Below, one piece after another: positions 43,791 to 55,360 of a stretch of DNA of 64,000 nucleotides. Made by a program: the position numbers and the translations under genes. Location of the stretch: contig NC_077223.1 in the NCBI RefSeq assembly GCF_024763615.1, positions 4,278,001 to 4,342,000 on the forward strand. The letters are read 5' to 3'. The notes under the pieces are model-generated. The model saw only the letters and a list, made by a program, of their open reading frames with translations, searched no databases and was not told where the DNA came from. Numbering within the stretch: the stretch's first letter is position 1; each line of letters starts with the position of its first letter. The stretch comes from Phlebotomus papatasi (taxonomy: Eukaryota; Arthropoda; Insecta; Diptera; Psychodidae).

Positions 43791-44350
43791 TCATAATCGC
43801 TGAATAATTCTTTTAACAGCACAAACTTATGCGAAAATTTAGTTTGAAAATCCGGAATTCAATATGAATTATTATTTTATCCAAGACAATATTGCTGAAT
43901 TGAATTCCTGCTGTCCCTGCTGTGAATGGGAAGACTTTGGGAAGACAATTTTGGCGTGCAGAAGTAGATCTCGAAAAATTCGAAAATTTATTTAAAGATC
44001 CGAAAAAGAGATATTCTTACTTCTTGATAATTCCGCAAGGTGACGGAAGTTGCATCCTGTTCGAATTCCTAAGTGCTCAAGTGTCAAAATGTGACAGTCT
44101 TCACATTGTTGTGAGGGAAAAAAAGAGAACAACGACGTTTACTGTTCTTGCCCCAGTATTTAATCACTCCATAATCACTGAGTAATTCTTTTGCCAGCTT
44201 CTTAGTGTGATATTTGATAAATTTTCCCCATATTGTTCGAAAATTTAGTATGAAAATTCGAAATTGAATTTGAATTCTTCGAACTTCAACGACTTTTTGT
44301 GCAAATAGAGTTCCATTTACCTTTTAGCCAAGACACTATTGGAGAATCAA

Positions 44351-45974
44351 AGTCTACTATTGTTTGGGCTCAACGGAAAGCTATTTGCTTTTTAGTCGAG
44401 ACACTTTTTGGACAATTAAAATCCGGGTGTGAGCATACCGTTTGAGTGGTTTGAGTGAAAGATTTGGATTAACTGACCGCTGTTTCAGTAGCGATTTAAC
44501 AAAGACAGAGTGAAGAGATAAATCAATGACAAAAATTTTAAATAGTCGTAATTTTAGTGTGACTTAAGAATCGTTCCTTAGGAATTGTTCGACAGAATCA
44601 AGGGATGCACAATGCCTTGTAAATCCCATGGCGTGTATATAAATATCTCATACACCTTAATTACATGGGAGGTGAGTGAGGATCGTGTGTGTTTTGCGCG
44701 CGAATCCAGCTTCAATAAATTGTTCTGCTGGCGTGTCTCGGTCAAGACGGCGTGAATCGATCGAGCCACTTCTTTTTAAAAAAGATTTTTCCAAGCTCCT
44801 CAGAATCCCCCCATCATCCATGGACATTCTTCTATTGCAATTTGAGACCATCTCTTTCGCTTCCAACGATACCTTTTGCACCACATTACCAATCAATGTT
44901 GTGGCGGGACGATGGCAAAATGTGAATATTAATTAATGTGTTGGGGAGAAGAGCATGACATTCTCAATTGCTGGAAAATTGACGCTATATTAGTATTTAT
45001 TAAGTGGAGAATATTATTAAAATATGCAAAAGGGGAAGGAAAATAGAGCATGATTATGTGAAATTATAATTTCTCAGTGGCAGAAAAAAGGCTCTCACCA
45101 CAAAGGAGAGAGAAGATGGGTACAGGTGAGCTGAAGTACCAAGGTAACATAAGACAAATAAAAATCACTCAATAATTAGGGTGAAAAAGGAGCAAAAAAG
45201 TTTAATCTATAGCTTCCGTGTTTAATGCTGAGAATGAGTTATTTATGCAAAATACCACTAACTGTATCAATCTTTTGAGAAATTTTCACACATGAGATTT
45301 TCTTCTGGAGAAATCATCAACTTTGCGATAATCTCTATCAATGTCTATGACCTGACCTCTAGCATCTGCACCAAATATTTTGCATATTTTTATTTCCACG
45401 AAAAAAAAAGAATGTTTGGCAAAAAGACCACTCCAAATCATTCATCACTGACCATCGGAAAAAGATCTCTGGTGAATGATCGCAAATTTTTTGAGATCAC
45501 TGTCCATTAACCAATCACGAAATCAATTTCTCAAGATAACTATCACCACTCGATTCCGCAGAGTTTGTCTTAATTCTTCAGGAAGCTACACTTTTGCTCG
45601 AAAGCTTTTAGCAACACGTCACTTTTTCTTCAACTCTGCAACACTGTAATTATCCCCAAAAAAAAAAAAACCATCCAGTTACATTCTCTTAGAATTCGAC
45701 CTATAAGGAAGATTTAAGTTTTGGCAGTTTAAGCTAACGATTACAAATTGAGAAGTAATTTACTAAAATTGCTAACAATTTTCTGTTTTGGGGCTACAAG
45801 AAATCCCAAAAAACCCTCTAAAATCCTTCTTAAGCTTTTGAGAATGAGAAGAAACTTTTTTATCTCTCAAGATTATGTAGTTTTTGAACTCATTTAAAGT
45901 TTTAAACTAATTCACTAGACACCGGAAAAAAGAATATGATTTATATTGGTTTTGTTTAATCTGAATATTAGTCA
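44351..45974. other. Unique stretch containing a candidate conserved segment
   Basis: At 44657-44896 both strands have open frames. The minus frame (SLEAKEMVSNCNRRMSMDDG, then SGSIDSRRLDRDTPAEQF) has a natural-looking composition. I see no convincing splice acceptor upstream of it and no known family, so it is left uncalled. The rest has no paired repeats. Confidence 0.3.
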
Positions 45975-45976
45975 TA

Positions 45977-46231
45977 CACTGAGAAAAAAAAGAGGGTGCG
46001 ATTAACTTTTTATCCTCATAACTTTAACACTTTTTAGGTGTAAAAATATATCAACATTTTTTAATGTTAATTTTACGCCTTTTTAAGGGTAAAATTAACA
46101 TGAAAAAAGGGTAACTTTAACCCCCAATACACCTAAAAAGGGTAATATTTACACCGATTTCGGATCAATACTGCAGAGTGAAATTAACATTTCCGGAATG
46201 TTATTTTAACTTTTTCGGATTTCTCTCAGTG
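45977..46231 (+). mobile_element. CACTGAG MITE, copy 4
   Basis: TA occurs at 45975-45976 and 46232-46233. The ends are CACTGAGAAAAAAAAGAGGG and TTTCTCTCAGTG. It is followed after three bases by another TA element (46237). Confidence 0.92.
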
Positions 46232-46236
46232 TAGTA

Positions 46237-46395
46237 GAGGAAGGTGAAGCTACTTTGAGCTATGGGGCTCGAGTGTTATACGACTTTTTCGGCTATTTCC
46301 AAATGAAGTCCGTCCTTACAATTATTTTATTTAGAAACATACGAAAACTCCTATAACAATGTAGCCCGACAGCTCAAAGTTGCCCCACCACCCCC
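46237..46395. mobile_element. 159-bp TTTGAGCTATGGGGCT TA element
   Basis: TA occurs at 46235-46236 and 46396-46397. GAGGAAGGTGAAGCTACTTT at the left is an eroded form of the GGGGAGGTGGGGCTAC end; the right end (TTGCCCCACCACCCCC) keeps it. It is a relative of 25257-25451. Confidence 0.75.
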
Positions 46396-46397
46396 TA

Positions 46398-47464
46398 TAC
46401 CCAAATGAAGTAACTTTAAATTTGGAATTTGGAAAACACAAAATTAAATTAGGGTCGAGGGAACACCTATTCGAACTTTAAGAAATCGAATTTCGACCTA
46501 TTATCCTTACCGGAAAAGGAAGATTAATGTAAAGCTTCATATTATTTGAATTTTACTAGATACATTAAGTGAATTTCAATATTTTGACGAAGTTTCCAAT
46601 AAGTTTTCCCTGCCGAACAGACCCTGTACAGAAAACCTAACCATGCAATTTCAATGAGTTTTTAGTACATCTTAGCTGACTTTTAGATCTCTGCAATGAT
46701 CTAAAAGTCACTTTTAAGATCTGTCATTTGAAAACTACAAGTATTTGTTTTAGCACAAAAGTCATGTTTTGTCTTGATTTTCTCGCGAAGTTTTTTAGTA
46801 CAGACGAAACTGAAGGCTAATTTAATAACAAATATTTTAAAATTTTCATTCAATTTTCCCTAATAGTTTTATAATGTAAATTAAAAACGTTTTTTCTTCT
46901 ACTAAAAAGGTCACGAAAATATCGGAGCTCTTTTTGTTCTTCATGTTTAGATCATTGTTTAAAGCCTACTTTTGTTTTAAAATTTGCAATATTTTTCTTT
47001 TGTAGTTTGTTATATTAGAGAAAGCAATATTCAGCAAAAACCACACCATTTAGAACATTTCTATGATTTTTTTTCATCCTGTTCTAACAACCATTTTTTC
47101 TTTTTCTATAGAGTCATTAAGGAGTGAGATAAAATTTAAAGCTGTGTTTTACTTGAAGTAATTATATTAGAGTTGTCTACCTTGGAAACGTTAAATAGTA
47201 TTTCATAGTATTTTCGTATTTTTCCAATCGGAATGGACAATACTATCAATACTAAAGAGAATCAAGAGTTAATATTAACCTATGTTGCCCTAAAAATTAT
47301 GCGAAATGAAATTTTTATATTTCATTTACAATCAAATTTAAATGATTGGCTGCAGCAAAAATTATATTTAGTCAATATATCGATAGTTCAGAATAAGAAA
47401 CGAATAAGTCGCAAAAAGCAAACTTTCCAGGAGAGTGATTTGAAGTTGAAATTTACATTCTGAA
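46398..47464. other. Unique stretch; 47390-47460 is a low-copy repeat
   Basis: The last 75 bases (TTCAGAATAAGAAACGAATA and onward) match the DNA around the 39560-39757 insertion. The rest is unassigned. Confidence 0.4.
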
Positions 47465-47466
47465 TA

Positions 47467-48687
47467 GGGGAAGTGCTCATAATTTCGGACAGGGTGCTTA
47501 TAAGCATCAATGTCCTAAGTTTTAAGTGCGATATTTTAAATACAAATTGATTTTTTGTTAATCTCTTTTCGCAAAAGGTTGTTTAGAAATTTGACAAGTT
47601 GTTTACCGTCTTTGTTTTTACCAAAATTATTCTTAATACGTTTAAAAATGAATTGATATGTAGAGGTGAATTTGACTCTAAGTTTGGACACCTTGGTTGT
47701 GAATTTGGACACTTTATGGTTATAACTTATTAATAGTAATGAAAAATAAATACAATACAATACTTTGCTTGTAATTTGGAAAGCTAATCCTCCTCAATAT
47801 GATGATCATTGTTCTCCGTTTCAAGAACTTATCTTACCAAGTCCTCTTCCTGTTTACGTAAGGGAACCGTAGAATTTCACAAGAAGTCCGGAAACTTCCT
47901 ATGTCATTGATTAAAATGAGTTGACTTTTTTCACTTTAATCGTCCTTTTTGTCAATTACACTTTACATTATGTAGCTAAATATTTTGCTGTATTCGGTAT
48001 ATTTATTCGGTATGTATATTTAGTACTTCGGTACTAAAGTACGCGCGGATTCGCGCATTCCCTGGCCTTCCCGGGAGGAATCCTTTTAAGACTTTTCTCA
48101 CTACATCTCGTACGTAGAGATGATGCTCATTTGTTTCTCTAGGCATTTATACAACCTAGTCATCACAAAAACTAAAACTTTACAAAATTTCGAGAAAAAA
48201 CACCTGAGCAAAATAGCGAGAATCATTTGTCTGGTAAATTTCTAAAAAAGATTGTCTATTTTTCACACGAAAAATGTAATTCACAAGGCAAATCTCACTT
48301 CAGGTCAAACGTCAGGTCACACCAATAACGTGAATCAACACAATATTCAATGAATATTTAATGATATTACTCAAAAAAGGGAACAAAAGATTTTAGTACT
48401 TCAGCACAGCTAAATAAGACTGAAGTAAACACGAAGTTCTGTCATATTTCTCGTAAGCAATTGCTCACAATGAATTTTCAACAAAGCAATTTTAACTCAA
48501 ATCATATTCAAAATTTAATGTATTTAGTGTTAAAATCTTCAAAAAAGAACAAATATTTAGATAGAATTCAATATTCATCAAATATTGGAAGAAAACCCCA
48601 TAATTTGAATCAATTTATTTTTAGTGTCCAAATTTACCCTCAAACTGTCCAAAATTAGAAGCTGTCAAAAATTTGGTACACTTCCCC
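47467..48687 (-). mobile_element. 1.2-kb psq-pogo family member
   Basis: TA occurs at 47465-47466. The left end is GGGGAAGTGCTCATAATTTC; the complement of the right end is GGGGAAGTGTACCAAATTTT, followed by three TTTGGACA-type phrases. The coding start on the minus strand (48146) lies 541 bp from the right end, so the right end is 5'. It shares body segments with 53699-54952 and 61044-62091, for example GTTCTGTCATATTTCTCGTA near 48440. Confidence 0.85.
48040..48146 (-). pseudogene. Transposase psq-HTH start (48-kb copy)
   Basis: From the ATG at 48146 the minus strand reads MPRETNEHHLYVRDVVRKVL, then KGFLPGRPGNARIRA. It aligns with the better-preserved MPRETKDHHVYERDVVKKTL start at 54204. Family knowledge: psq-type helix-turn-helix proteins, including pogo-group transposases, begin with a basic MPR start and a Y..E-M--A--A-R-G--S-REAA helix. 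The frame is shifted after codon 22 and no downstream domain remains. Confidence 0.62.
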
Positions 48688-48937
48688 TGAGATTCAATTA
48701 TTTCTAATTTCTTAAAACATTGTTTTTTAGTTTATTTAATTGCGGTGTAATAAAAAATTTTTTTTGTTGAACACATTTCAACTTTCCTAAAGAACCCTTT
48801 CTTTTGCTAATAAAATTTTTAAAACTAAATTCAATTTCAATTTAAAAACTGGAATAAATTTAATTTTTACTTTTCTTCTAATTCCCAGTTTGCCTATTGA
48901 GCCTGTTCTAAAAATCCAATATATTTTTTATTTAGTA

Positions 48938-49922
48938 GGGGAAAGCTCCCATGCTTGATACTGTAAAATGATGTCCAAGATTTGTGATTTTTTTCTGATT
49001 AACACACAAACCGAAGCGATTCTTCCACTATGTTAAAAAAATGTCTCACTTATTAGGTTCATAATCCCACCTCAAATAGTTCCTGGAAATCCTTAGATTT
49101 TTCTCAAGAAGAAAATGGAAATTCAGTGGCGAAATTTATACAAGTTGGGTCCGGGGCCTTCCTGTATAAAAATTGATTCGACAATTCGGAGGCCCATTTT
49201 GACTATAAAAATTTCACTGGATACAAAAAATTGCACATCAATATTTAGACGAAACTCTAATCTATCTGCTTAAGTCGTTTGTACGACTGATTATTAGTTT
49301 TAATATCACTTTTATCTAATTTTTCTGAGACATGTTTTTATGACATTAGGGCGCTAGCGAAAACCATTTTTTCACTTTGAGTCCATGAAAATGTCACTCT
49401 GCAACCTTAAAATTCAGGCAACAGGGTTGAAGGCTATGTCAATTGTCGATAAAATTGGAGGATTACAATAGGTATAGTTATGAAAGAATCACATCTAATG
49501 ATAGAGTTGCCACATTAAATTATCATTCATGGACCCTTCTTAAAATATAGGATGGACACAGGTAGAATTTATGAATTTGTCACCACCCTCAAAAACAGTG
49601 TCCACCAAGGAAAAATATTTTTACATAAATATTAGTACTGATGACCCCTCTATGTGCCCATGATAGCAATTTTCCTGATCAGCGACATTAATTAAGAAAA
49701 AACTTATGAAATATCATGTATCGAAATTACAGTTTTGGACCCATTTTTGATTTTTGCTTCCTGAAACTAGGAAAAAAGAGCTGGGATCCTAATTTTTTTA
49801 GGAAATGTGAGGCTTAGCACCAGCTATTAAAATATATTGCTATGAGTCACAATTATTGATTAACGTAGGAAAAAAATAGTTATTATCAAGCTTGGATCGT
49901 ATCAAGCATGGGCACTTTCCCC
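48938..49922. mobile_element. 985-bp GGGGAAAGCTCCCATGC TA element
   Basis: TA occurs at 48936-48937 and 49923-49924. GGGGAAAGCTCCCATGCTTG with ATA at the left is mirrored by TATCAAGCATGGGCACTTTC at the right. The ATCAAGC phrase repeats just inside the right end (49884, 49903). I could not recognise a coding remnant. Confidence 0.88.
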
Positions 49923-49924
49923 TA

Positions 49925-51662
49925 CATTTTGACACTTGGGTGTTCTCGGTGTACTAATCCCCAGAAAATCCCGTACAGATTTTTAGTACATGTAAAATTG
50001 AGATGTAATGCGAACCGAACATAATGAAAAAGGGGGAATGAAACATGATCCCTAATTATTTTATATTATTGCACATTTTTCAATGTAATATCTCTATTAC
50101 TCTTCTTTGTCTCAAAAGGTGTAGTAGAATTACCGTCGCTAAAAGTATTTCAGCGTGAGATAAGGTCATTGCCAAAGGAGTTGAGTGATAGTATCTGGAG
50201 AGTCTTTCAAGCCTGGTGGCTAAGAAAAATGATCAATCTTGCGATTGGTATTCTCACAGTAAACAAAAAAAGAAAGAACCTCCTTCGTGATCATCACGAA
50301 TATGCACGGCGCATTCTTTTGGAATTAAATTCAAAAATTTCCTATTAATCAACCCTTTGCAATCTTTGAAGATTAATGACCCCCTAAAGTGCGAGAATCA
50401 TTATGCGTCACTTTCATTTTGGGAAGGTGAAACATTTTTCAGGTGAAATTTTGCACGTGAGTGTGAAATTTGAAATTTTCGGATCAAATTGACGGTTTTT
50501 TTTACATCGTAATCGTCGTAATCACTGATCTGCGATAAAAGTCGAGATATTGGAAGGGAAATAGAGTATTCATGGTTAAATTTTCTTTGCGTGTTTTTGA
50601 AGTTGATGGTGGAACAGGATTAACACTTTGTCTTCGTCTTTCGTCTGAATGTGAAAAATTGGAAATATCAAAAGCACGACAGAAAAAGATCGGTTGGAAT
50701 GTTGAGATTTTTCGATTTGTGAGGTTTTCAAGGGAAGTAAAAAACGATCAAGATGCTATAGAATTAAAAAAAAAGGCCAATATATGGTGGGGAAGGGTAA
50801 AAAGTCAAGAAGAGAATGAAAGATTGTCAGAATAGTGGTGAATGGTGATCAATCATTTTTTTTTCTTTAGCCAAACTTCTTCTTCAACTCCAAACATCAT
50901 ATTCCATCCACAAGACCCCAGAGATACGAAGAGTTTATGGGCGAGGATCACAGTGGCGTCACTTGAGATCACTCCAGAGATCACGATTTTGTTAAACCAT
51001 CTCGCCAAGACAAAATCACCACTGTTTCAGCCACAAAATTAATAATTTTCCATGATGAAGAAACTCATGCTGAAATTATTTAAATTCATTAGAATATGCC
51101 CCCCCGTTCCGTCATGCCTTTTTAATGCTCAATTGGATGCTGAATTGCTGGTAGATCGTTAATATTTCGAATGTCAAATTGAAGAAAAATTATTAAATAA
51201 TTGCAAATGAATCATTTCTTCTTCTCTTCTCTTACACAAAATGATCTTTAAATATTTTTACTCACACGAATATTACTTTTTTTTTGTGGTCTCACCACAC
51301 GCCATGGTAACATTGATGATGGTTAACTTGTTGTACCAGCTTAAATGGGTCTATTTGAGAAACCATTAAGGGTAATACACTACTGAAATTTTTTGCTCCA
51401 ACAAACTTTAATGGAGATTAGTTATTGATGTATTAAATATTGTGATTTCTGCCTATGTTTGTTACATTATGTTGCTTTACAAAGTCATCTGAGGATTAAT
51501 TATAACAAATTATGTGCTTCTGTAGTCAATAATTCACTAAATTTAGTCTCATTTTTTGAATTAAGTCGGTTGAAAAAAAAGATAAATCGGATATTCTAGA
51601 TTTGGTAATGATATTACAGTACGACTTCAATGGAGTCAACGTATTTGATTATTATATGTCTC
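49925..51662. other. Unique stretch with a splice-acceptor-like site
   Basis: A pyrimidine tract ending TTTCTTTAG (50853-50870) is followed by about 170 bases of even composition open in one frame (QTSSSTPNIIFHPQDPRDTK and onward to 51042). This resembles an acceptor and exon but no donor or family supports it. A frame at 50572-50835 + is likewise unsupported. The remainder shows nothing. Confidence 0.3.
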
Positions 51663-51664
51663 TA

Positions 51665-51867
51665 AGGCCGGCTTCAGACCTGAGGTTTAGCCCAGTTCGC
51701 GAAAGTCTCAAATTTCAAAATAGCAATAAATTTTATTGATTTTTTCAGAATTAACTGGATCATTTGCCCATAATGTCCAATCCTAAGTCATATTTTACCA
51801 ACAAAGCTTGACTGATAAGGAATAAGAGAAGTTAAGCCATATAGCTAAGCCTTAGGTCTGAAGCCCG
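51665..51867. mobile_element. 203-bp GGCTTCAGAC-family TA element
   Basis: TA occurs at 51663-51664 and 51868-51869. AGGCCGGCTTCAGACCTGAG at the left pairs with the complement of CTTAGGTCTGAAGCCCG. A sibling of 26526-26721. Confidence 0.85.
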
Positions 51868-51869
51868 TA

Positions 51870-52299
51870 TAATACTCTAAGTTATTAATAATTGTCTCAG
51901 GTTCTTACCAAAAAATTGCTTAAATAATGGGGGGGTCCCCTGAATATTAAAAGTTCGTATCTCTTAACGTTTGGCCTCTAGACTGGTAACAAGTTAACGG
52001 ATAGAGAAAGAGAATATTTAAAAAAAGATAGGTTATTTACTGGTACTTAACCAATTCATAACCGATTGCGACCTATGCAATCAGGTTGGAAATTTCGGAA
52101 ATTTCAATACCTTTCCAAAAATTCCAAATTTAGCCAAATCGATTGAAAAATAGAAAAAAATCTGGAGATATTATTTTTTATTGGGATTCACCGAAGACCT
52201 TGATATCTTTTACCGTTTGAGCTCCAGGAAGATGACAAGTTGAAAAAAGTCGGTTACTATAACTGCTCTCTCTTTGAGTTCGAGCAGTAAAATTTGACA
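51870..52299. other. Unassigned stretch
   Basis: A faint resemblance to 32900-33200 and 10150-10330 (CGTATCTCTTAACGTTTGGC, GAAGATGACAAG) suggests an old low-copy repeat. No borders. Confidence 0.3.
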
Positions 52300-52816
52300 T
52301 TAACCCTTTAAGGACGATTGGAACACCGGCGTCCCATAAAGAAAATAATTTTTCATGACTACCTAAAGTTATTTTTCCTTATATTTGTACGAAATTGCAA
52401 AATAGAAGGTTAAAGGAATCTAGGATATTTTTTGGAAGTCTCCAGCTATTTGCTACATAGTAAATTTTTGAGCTAAAAAATGACGAATTTTTGAATTTTC
52501 ATAATGAAAATTAATTTTAAATATTTTTAATACTTCCGATATTTTTTAAGGTAAACCGTTTTGGGAAACGAAACTATATACAATACTCAAACATAATATT
52601 TTTCCTCAGATTGAAAATTATCATTCATTAGTATTGTCAGAAAAATTACTTAAATTTTTAGGCTATCTTTGTCCCTATCGTTCATAGAGACACCAAATCA
52701 GACTCTTCTGGCTTTTCGAAGGCCAGATATAAGACCTTTTACTGGTTTTATTCATTGGTTTTATTTTTATTGCTGATTTTCGGTCCGTGAAAACTGTCTC
52801 GTCGTTAAAGGGTTAA
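52300..52816. mobile_element. PiggyBac-type MITE, 517 bp
   Basis: TTAACCCTTTAAGGACGA at the left and TCGTCGTTAAAGGGTTAA at the right give TTAA at both ends and CCCTTTAA termini. The right end (CTGATTTTCGGTCCGTGAAA and onward) matches the fragment at 13957-14004. Noncoding. Confidence 0.75.
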
Positions 52817-53307
52817 GGGCAGAATCACATTGACAATTAAATGCTTGCCGTAGCCCCATCGTAATTCGTTAACTTACGCATTTTTATTGCAATTCTTATG
52901 CAAATTTTCCATTACCGTATTACCTTATCATATACTCGGTTGCACTAGGTGAAAATAATATAAGAAAATGAGATAAACGGTGAGCCGAGAAATTAATCAT
53001 CATATAAATAATAATATATAAATAATAATATAAATATAATATAAATAATATATAATAATAATATAAATATATAATATTAATCATAGAAATTAATCAATTA
53101 AACGAGAAATTAATCATACAGTTTTTTTGCTCACCGTTTATCGCATATTCATTTTATTTATTCAATTTTCTTATATTATTTTCACCTAGTGCTACCGAGT
53201 ATGAGATAAGGTAATGCGGTAATCGAGAACTTGCGTAAGAATTGCAATGAAAATACGTAAATTAACGAAATACGGTGAGCATTTTACTGTCAATGTGATT
53301 CTGCCCT
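52817..53307. mobile_element. 491-bp foldback with AT microsatellite loop
   Basis: Arms of about 180 bp begin GGGCAGAATCACATTGACAA and are mirrored at the right end (TTGTCA-like TACTGTCAATGTGATTCTGC with CC). AAACGGTGAGC and GCTCACCGTTT close the arms. The loop contains an ATAATATAAATA-type repeat (about 53005-53085). It abuts the piggyBac-type MITE at its left TTAA; the right flank is TAAA. Confidence 0.85.
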
Positions 53308-53696
53308 AAACCTGGAATTATAAATTTTTTTTCAAGATGTTTAAAAGTCTTAGGGGCTAACTCTATCGTAGCCGTACTGTAAGCACAATAAGCTGCTTAC
53401 ATATCGACAGAAAATTATATCAATATTTACAACTAAATGCAATATTATCACAGTACGACTCCAATTGTAACAAGTGTTTGAAGCTTATAAGGTAAATGAG
53501 ACCTGTAGCGACTATAAAGTTTTTAACGAATTTGGTTTGCAACAAATATCCCATTAAGCAATTAATATAAAAAATTCTGGATATAACAATTAATAAAACG
53601 CAACAAATTATTTCTAAAAAAATCACTTTATTTATGAAAAAATATGGCGAGTAATGGTACGCAATGCCGCAGTCTTAAAATGCATTAAGATTGGAG
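53308..53696. other. Short unassigned stretch
   Basis: No paired repeats or supported frames. An ACAGTACGACTYCAAT string at 53451 recurs at 51617 and a similar one near 8338, hinting at a small dispersed repeat. Confidence 0.35.
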
Positions 53697-54203
53697 TAGG
53701 GGCAGTGCTCATAATTTTGGACAGCTTGTAATTTTGGACACTTTGAGGGTAAAATTGGACACTAAAAATAAATTGATTTAAACTATAGATTTTTCTTTCA
53801 ATATTTGAAGAGTAATGGATTCTATCTCAATATTTGCTCTTTTTAGAAGATTTTAACACTAAATTCGTTAAATTTTGAATAAGATTTGAGTTAAAATCCC
53901 TTTGTTGAAACTTCAGTGTGAGCAATTGCTTGCGAGAAATATGACAGAACTTCGTATTTATTTCAGTTTTATTTACCTGTGGTGAATTACTAACATTTTT
54001 TCCTCGATATTTTTAAGTGATATTGTTAAATATTCACTGAATAATTGAATATTTTATTTTGCCTTAAAAATTACATTTTTCGTGTGAAAAATAGAGATTT
54101 TTATCAGAGATTCACCAGTCAGGTGATACTTGCTATTTTTCACAGGTGTATTTTTCTCAAATTCTTGTAAATGTTTAGCCTTTGTGATGACTAGGTTGTA
54201 TAA

Positions 54204-54299
54204 ATGCCTAGAGAAACAAAGGATCATCATGTCTATGAACGAGATGTAGTGAAAAAAACCTTAAAAGGATTACGGGAAGGCCAGGAAATGCGTGAATGA
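54204..54299 (+). pseudogene. Transposase psq-HTH start (54-kb copy)
   Basis: From ATG at 54204: MPRETKDHHVYERDVVKKTL, then KGLREGQEMRE and a stop at 54297-54299. This fits the first helices of a psq-type DNA-binding domain (Y-E-D---A---LR-G---RES in the family). Equivalent remnants lie at 39973, 48146 (minus), 57322 and 61561 (minus), each about 505-546 bp from the element 5' end in the full-length copies. The catalytic region is absent in all. Confidence 0.68.
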
Positions 54300-54668
54300 A
54301 ACTGGCTTTTACAATTATTTTATTTAATCCACAATTATTTTGCCTATCAAAATTACATTCTCATAAACAAGAAGAAGACTTGATAAGATAGGTTCTTTAA
54401 TTGAAGAATAAAGAGCATCCTATTAAGATCGATCAACTGTCCAAAATTGCAAGCAAAATGTTCGAAATAACAAGCAAGGTGTCCAAAATAACAGACAATA
54501 TTCAATTTTACTGTTTTTTTTTAATATATTAGGATTAATTTTAGAAAAAGTAAAGACGGTACACTGCTTGACAAGGTTCCAAGTAAGACTTCTGAAAAGA
54601 GAGTTACCAAAAAATTTAAATTTGTATTTAAAATATTGCACTTCAAACTTAGGACATTGGTGCTTATA

Positions 54669-54921
54669 CACTGAGAGAAATCCGAAAAAGTTAAAATAAC
54701 ATTCCGGAAACGTTAATTTTACCCTGCATTATTGATCCGAAATCGGTGTAAATATTACCCTTTTTTAGGTGTATTGGAGGTTAAATGAACTCTATTTCGT
54801 GTTAATTTTACCCTTAAAAAGGTGTAAAATTATCATTAAAATATGTTGATATATTTTTACACCTAAAAAGTGTTAAAGTTACGAGGAAAAATGTTAATCG
54901 CACCCTCTTTTTTTCTCAGTG
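54669..54921 (-). mobile_element. CACTGAG MITE, copy 5 (empty site known)
   Basis: TA occurs at 54667-54668 and 54922-54923. The 47.5-kb sibling of the host element reads GGGTGCTTATAAGCATCAAT with a single TA at the matching place, so this copy inserted after the host elements diverged. Confidence 0.95.
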
Positions 54922-54952
54922 TAAGTACCGTGTCCCGAATTATGAGAACTTC

Positions 54953-55360
54953 CGCTGTGTGGTTTTGTGTAATTTAAAGGATAATTCCTTTCGTCTTACT
55001 TTAATTTTTAATCTGGGATGACACTATATATTTCTAGCGTGCCGAAAAAACTTTTGGGTTTATTAGCTGTTTTCTGTCGATGTAGAATGAATTAGCAAAA
55101 AATATAAATGCAGAATAAAAGCAAACTTAATATTGAATAGGCAACCGAAAACCCCAAATTGGCAACTTACGTAGTTTTGGAGATATCTCGCGAAATGTGT
55201 ACGAAAACAGGGAAAAATTTACACTAAAATCGGTCGCATTTTTCAGAGCTAATGTCGCCCCCCTGGTATCGACAGTCGATTCTGAAAACGATAACCGTAC
55301 TTTTTGTAGGTAATGTAAATGGCCTAAAGTTGTATAAAAGCTCGTCATTCACTTACTTTT
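54953..55360. other. Unassigned stretch
   Basis: Nothing recognisable; a CCCCCCTGGTATCGACAGTC patch lies at 55258-55277. Confidence 0.35.

Larger units (their letters stand above)
42540..44350 (+). repeat. Diverged triplication with a conserved KFE..ILFEF-like unit
   Basis: Three segments (42540-42670, 43400-43540, 43955-44110) share TCGAAGATMGATTTCAAA-like sequence, TTTTTACTTCTCG and TGTTCGAA at the same spacing. Conceptual translations correspond: KKFEDRFQKEDRRYT with PMYFLFEL at 43.4 kb, and EKFENLFKDPKKRYS with CILFEFLSA at 43.96 kb. Flanking motifs also recur (ATAATCRCTGARTAATTCTT at 43794 and 44170; GAATTCTTCGAAC near 44275). Relatives occur at 10610-10790. The identity of the protein-like unit is unknown; frames outside it are broken. 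Confidence 0.5.
53699..54952 (+). mobile_element. 1.25-kb psq-pogo family member carrying a CACTGAG MITE
   Basis: TA occurs at 53697-53698. The left end reads GGGGCAGTGCTCATAATTTT followed by three copies of a TTGGACA phrase at about 20-bp spacing. The right end is eroded (ATTATGAGAACTTCCGC). The coding start at 54204 lies 505 bp from the left end. A CACTGAG MITE (54669-54921) sits near the right end. It is the best-preserved member for the transposase start. Confidence 0.82.
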
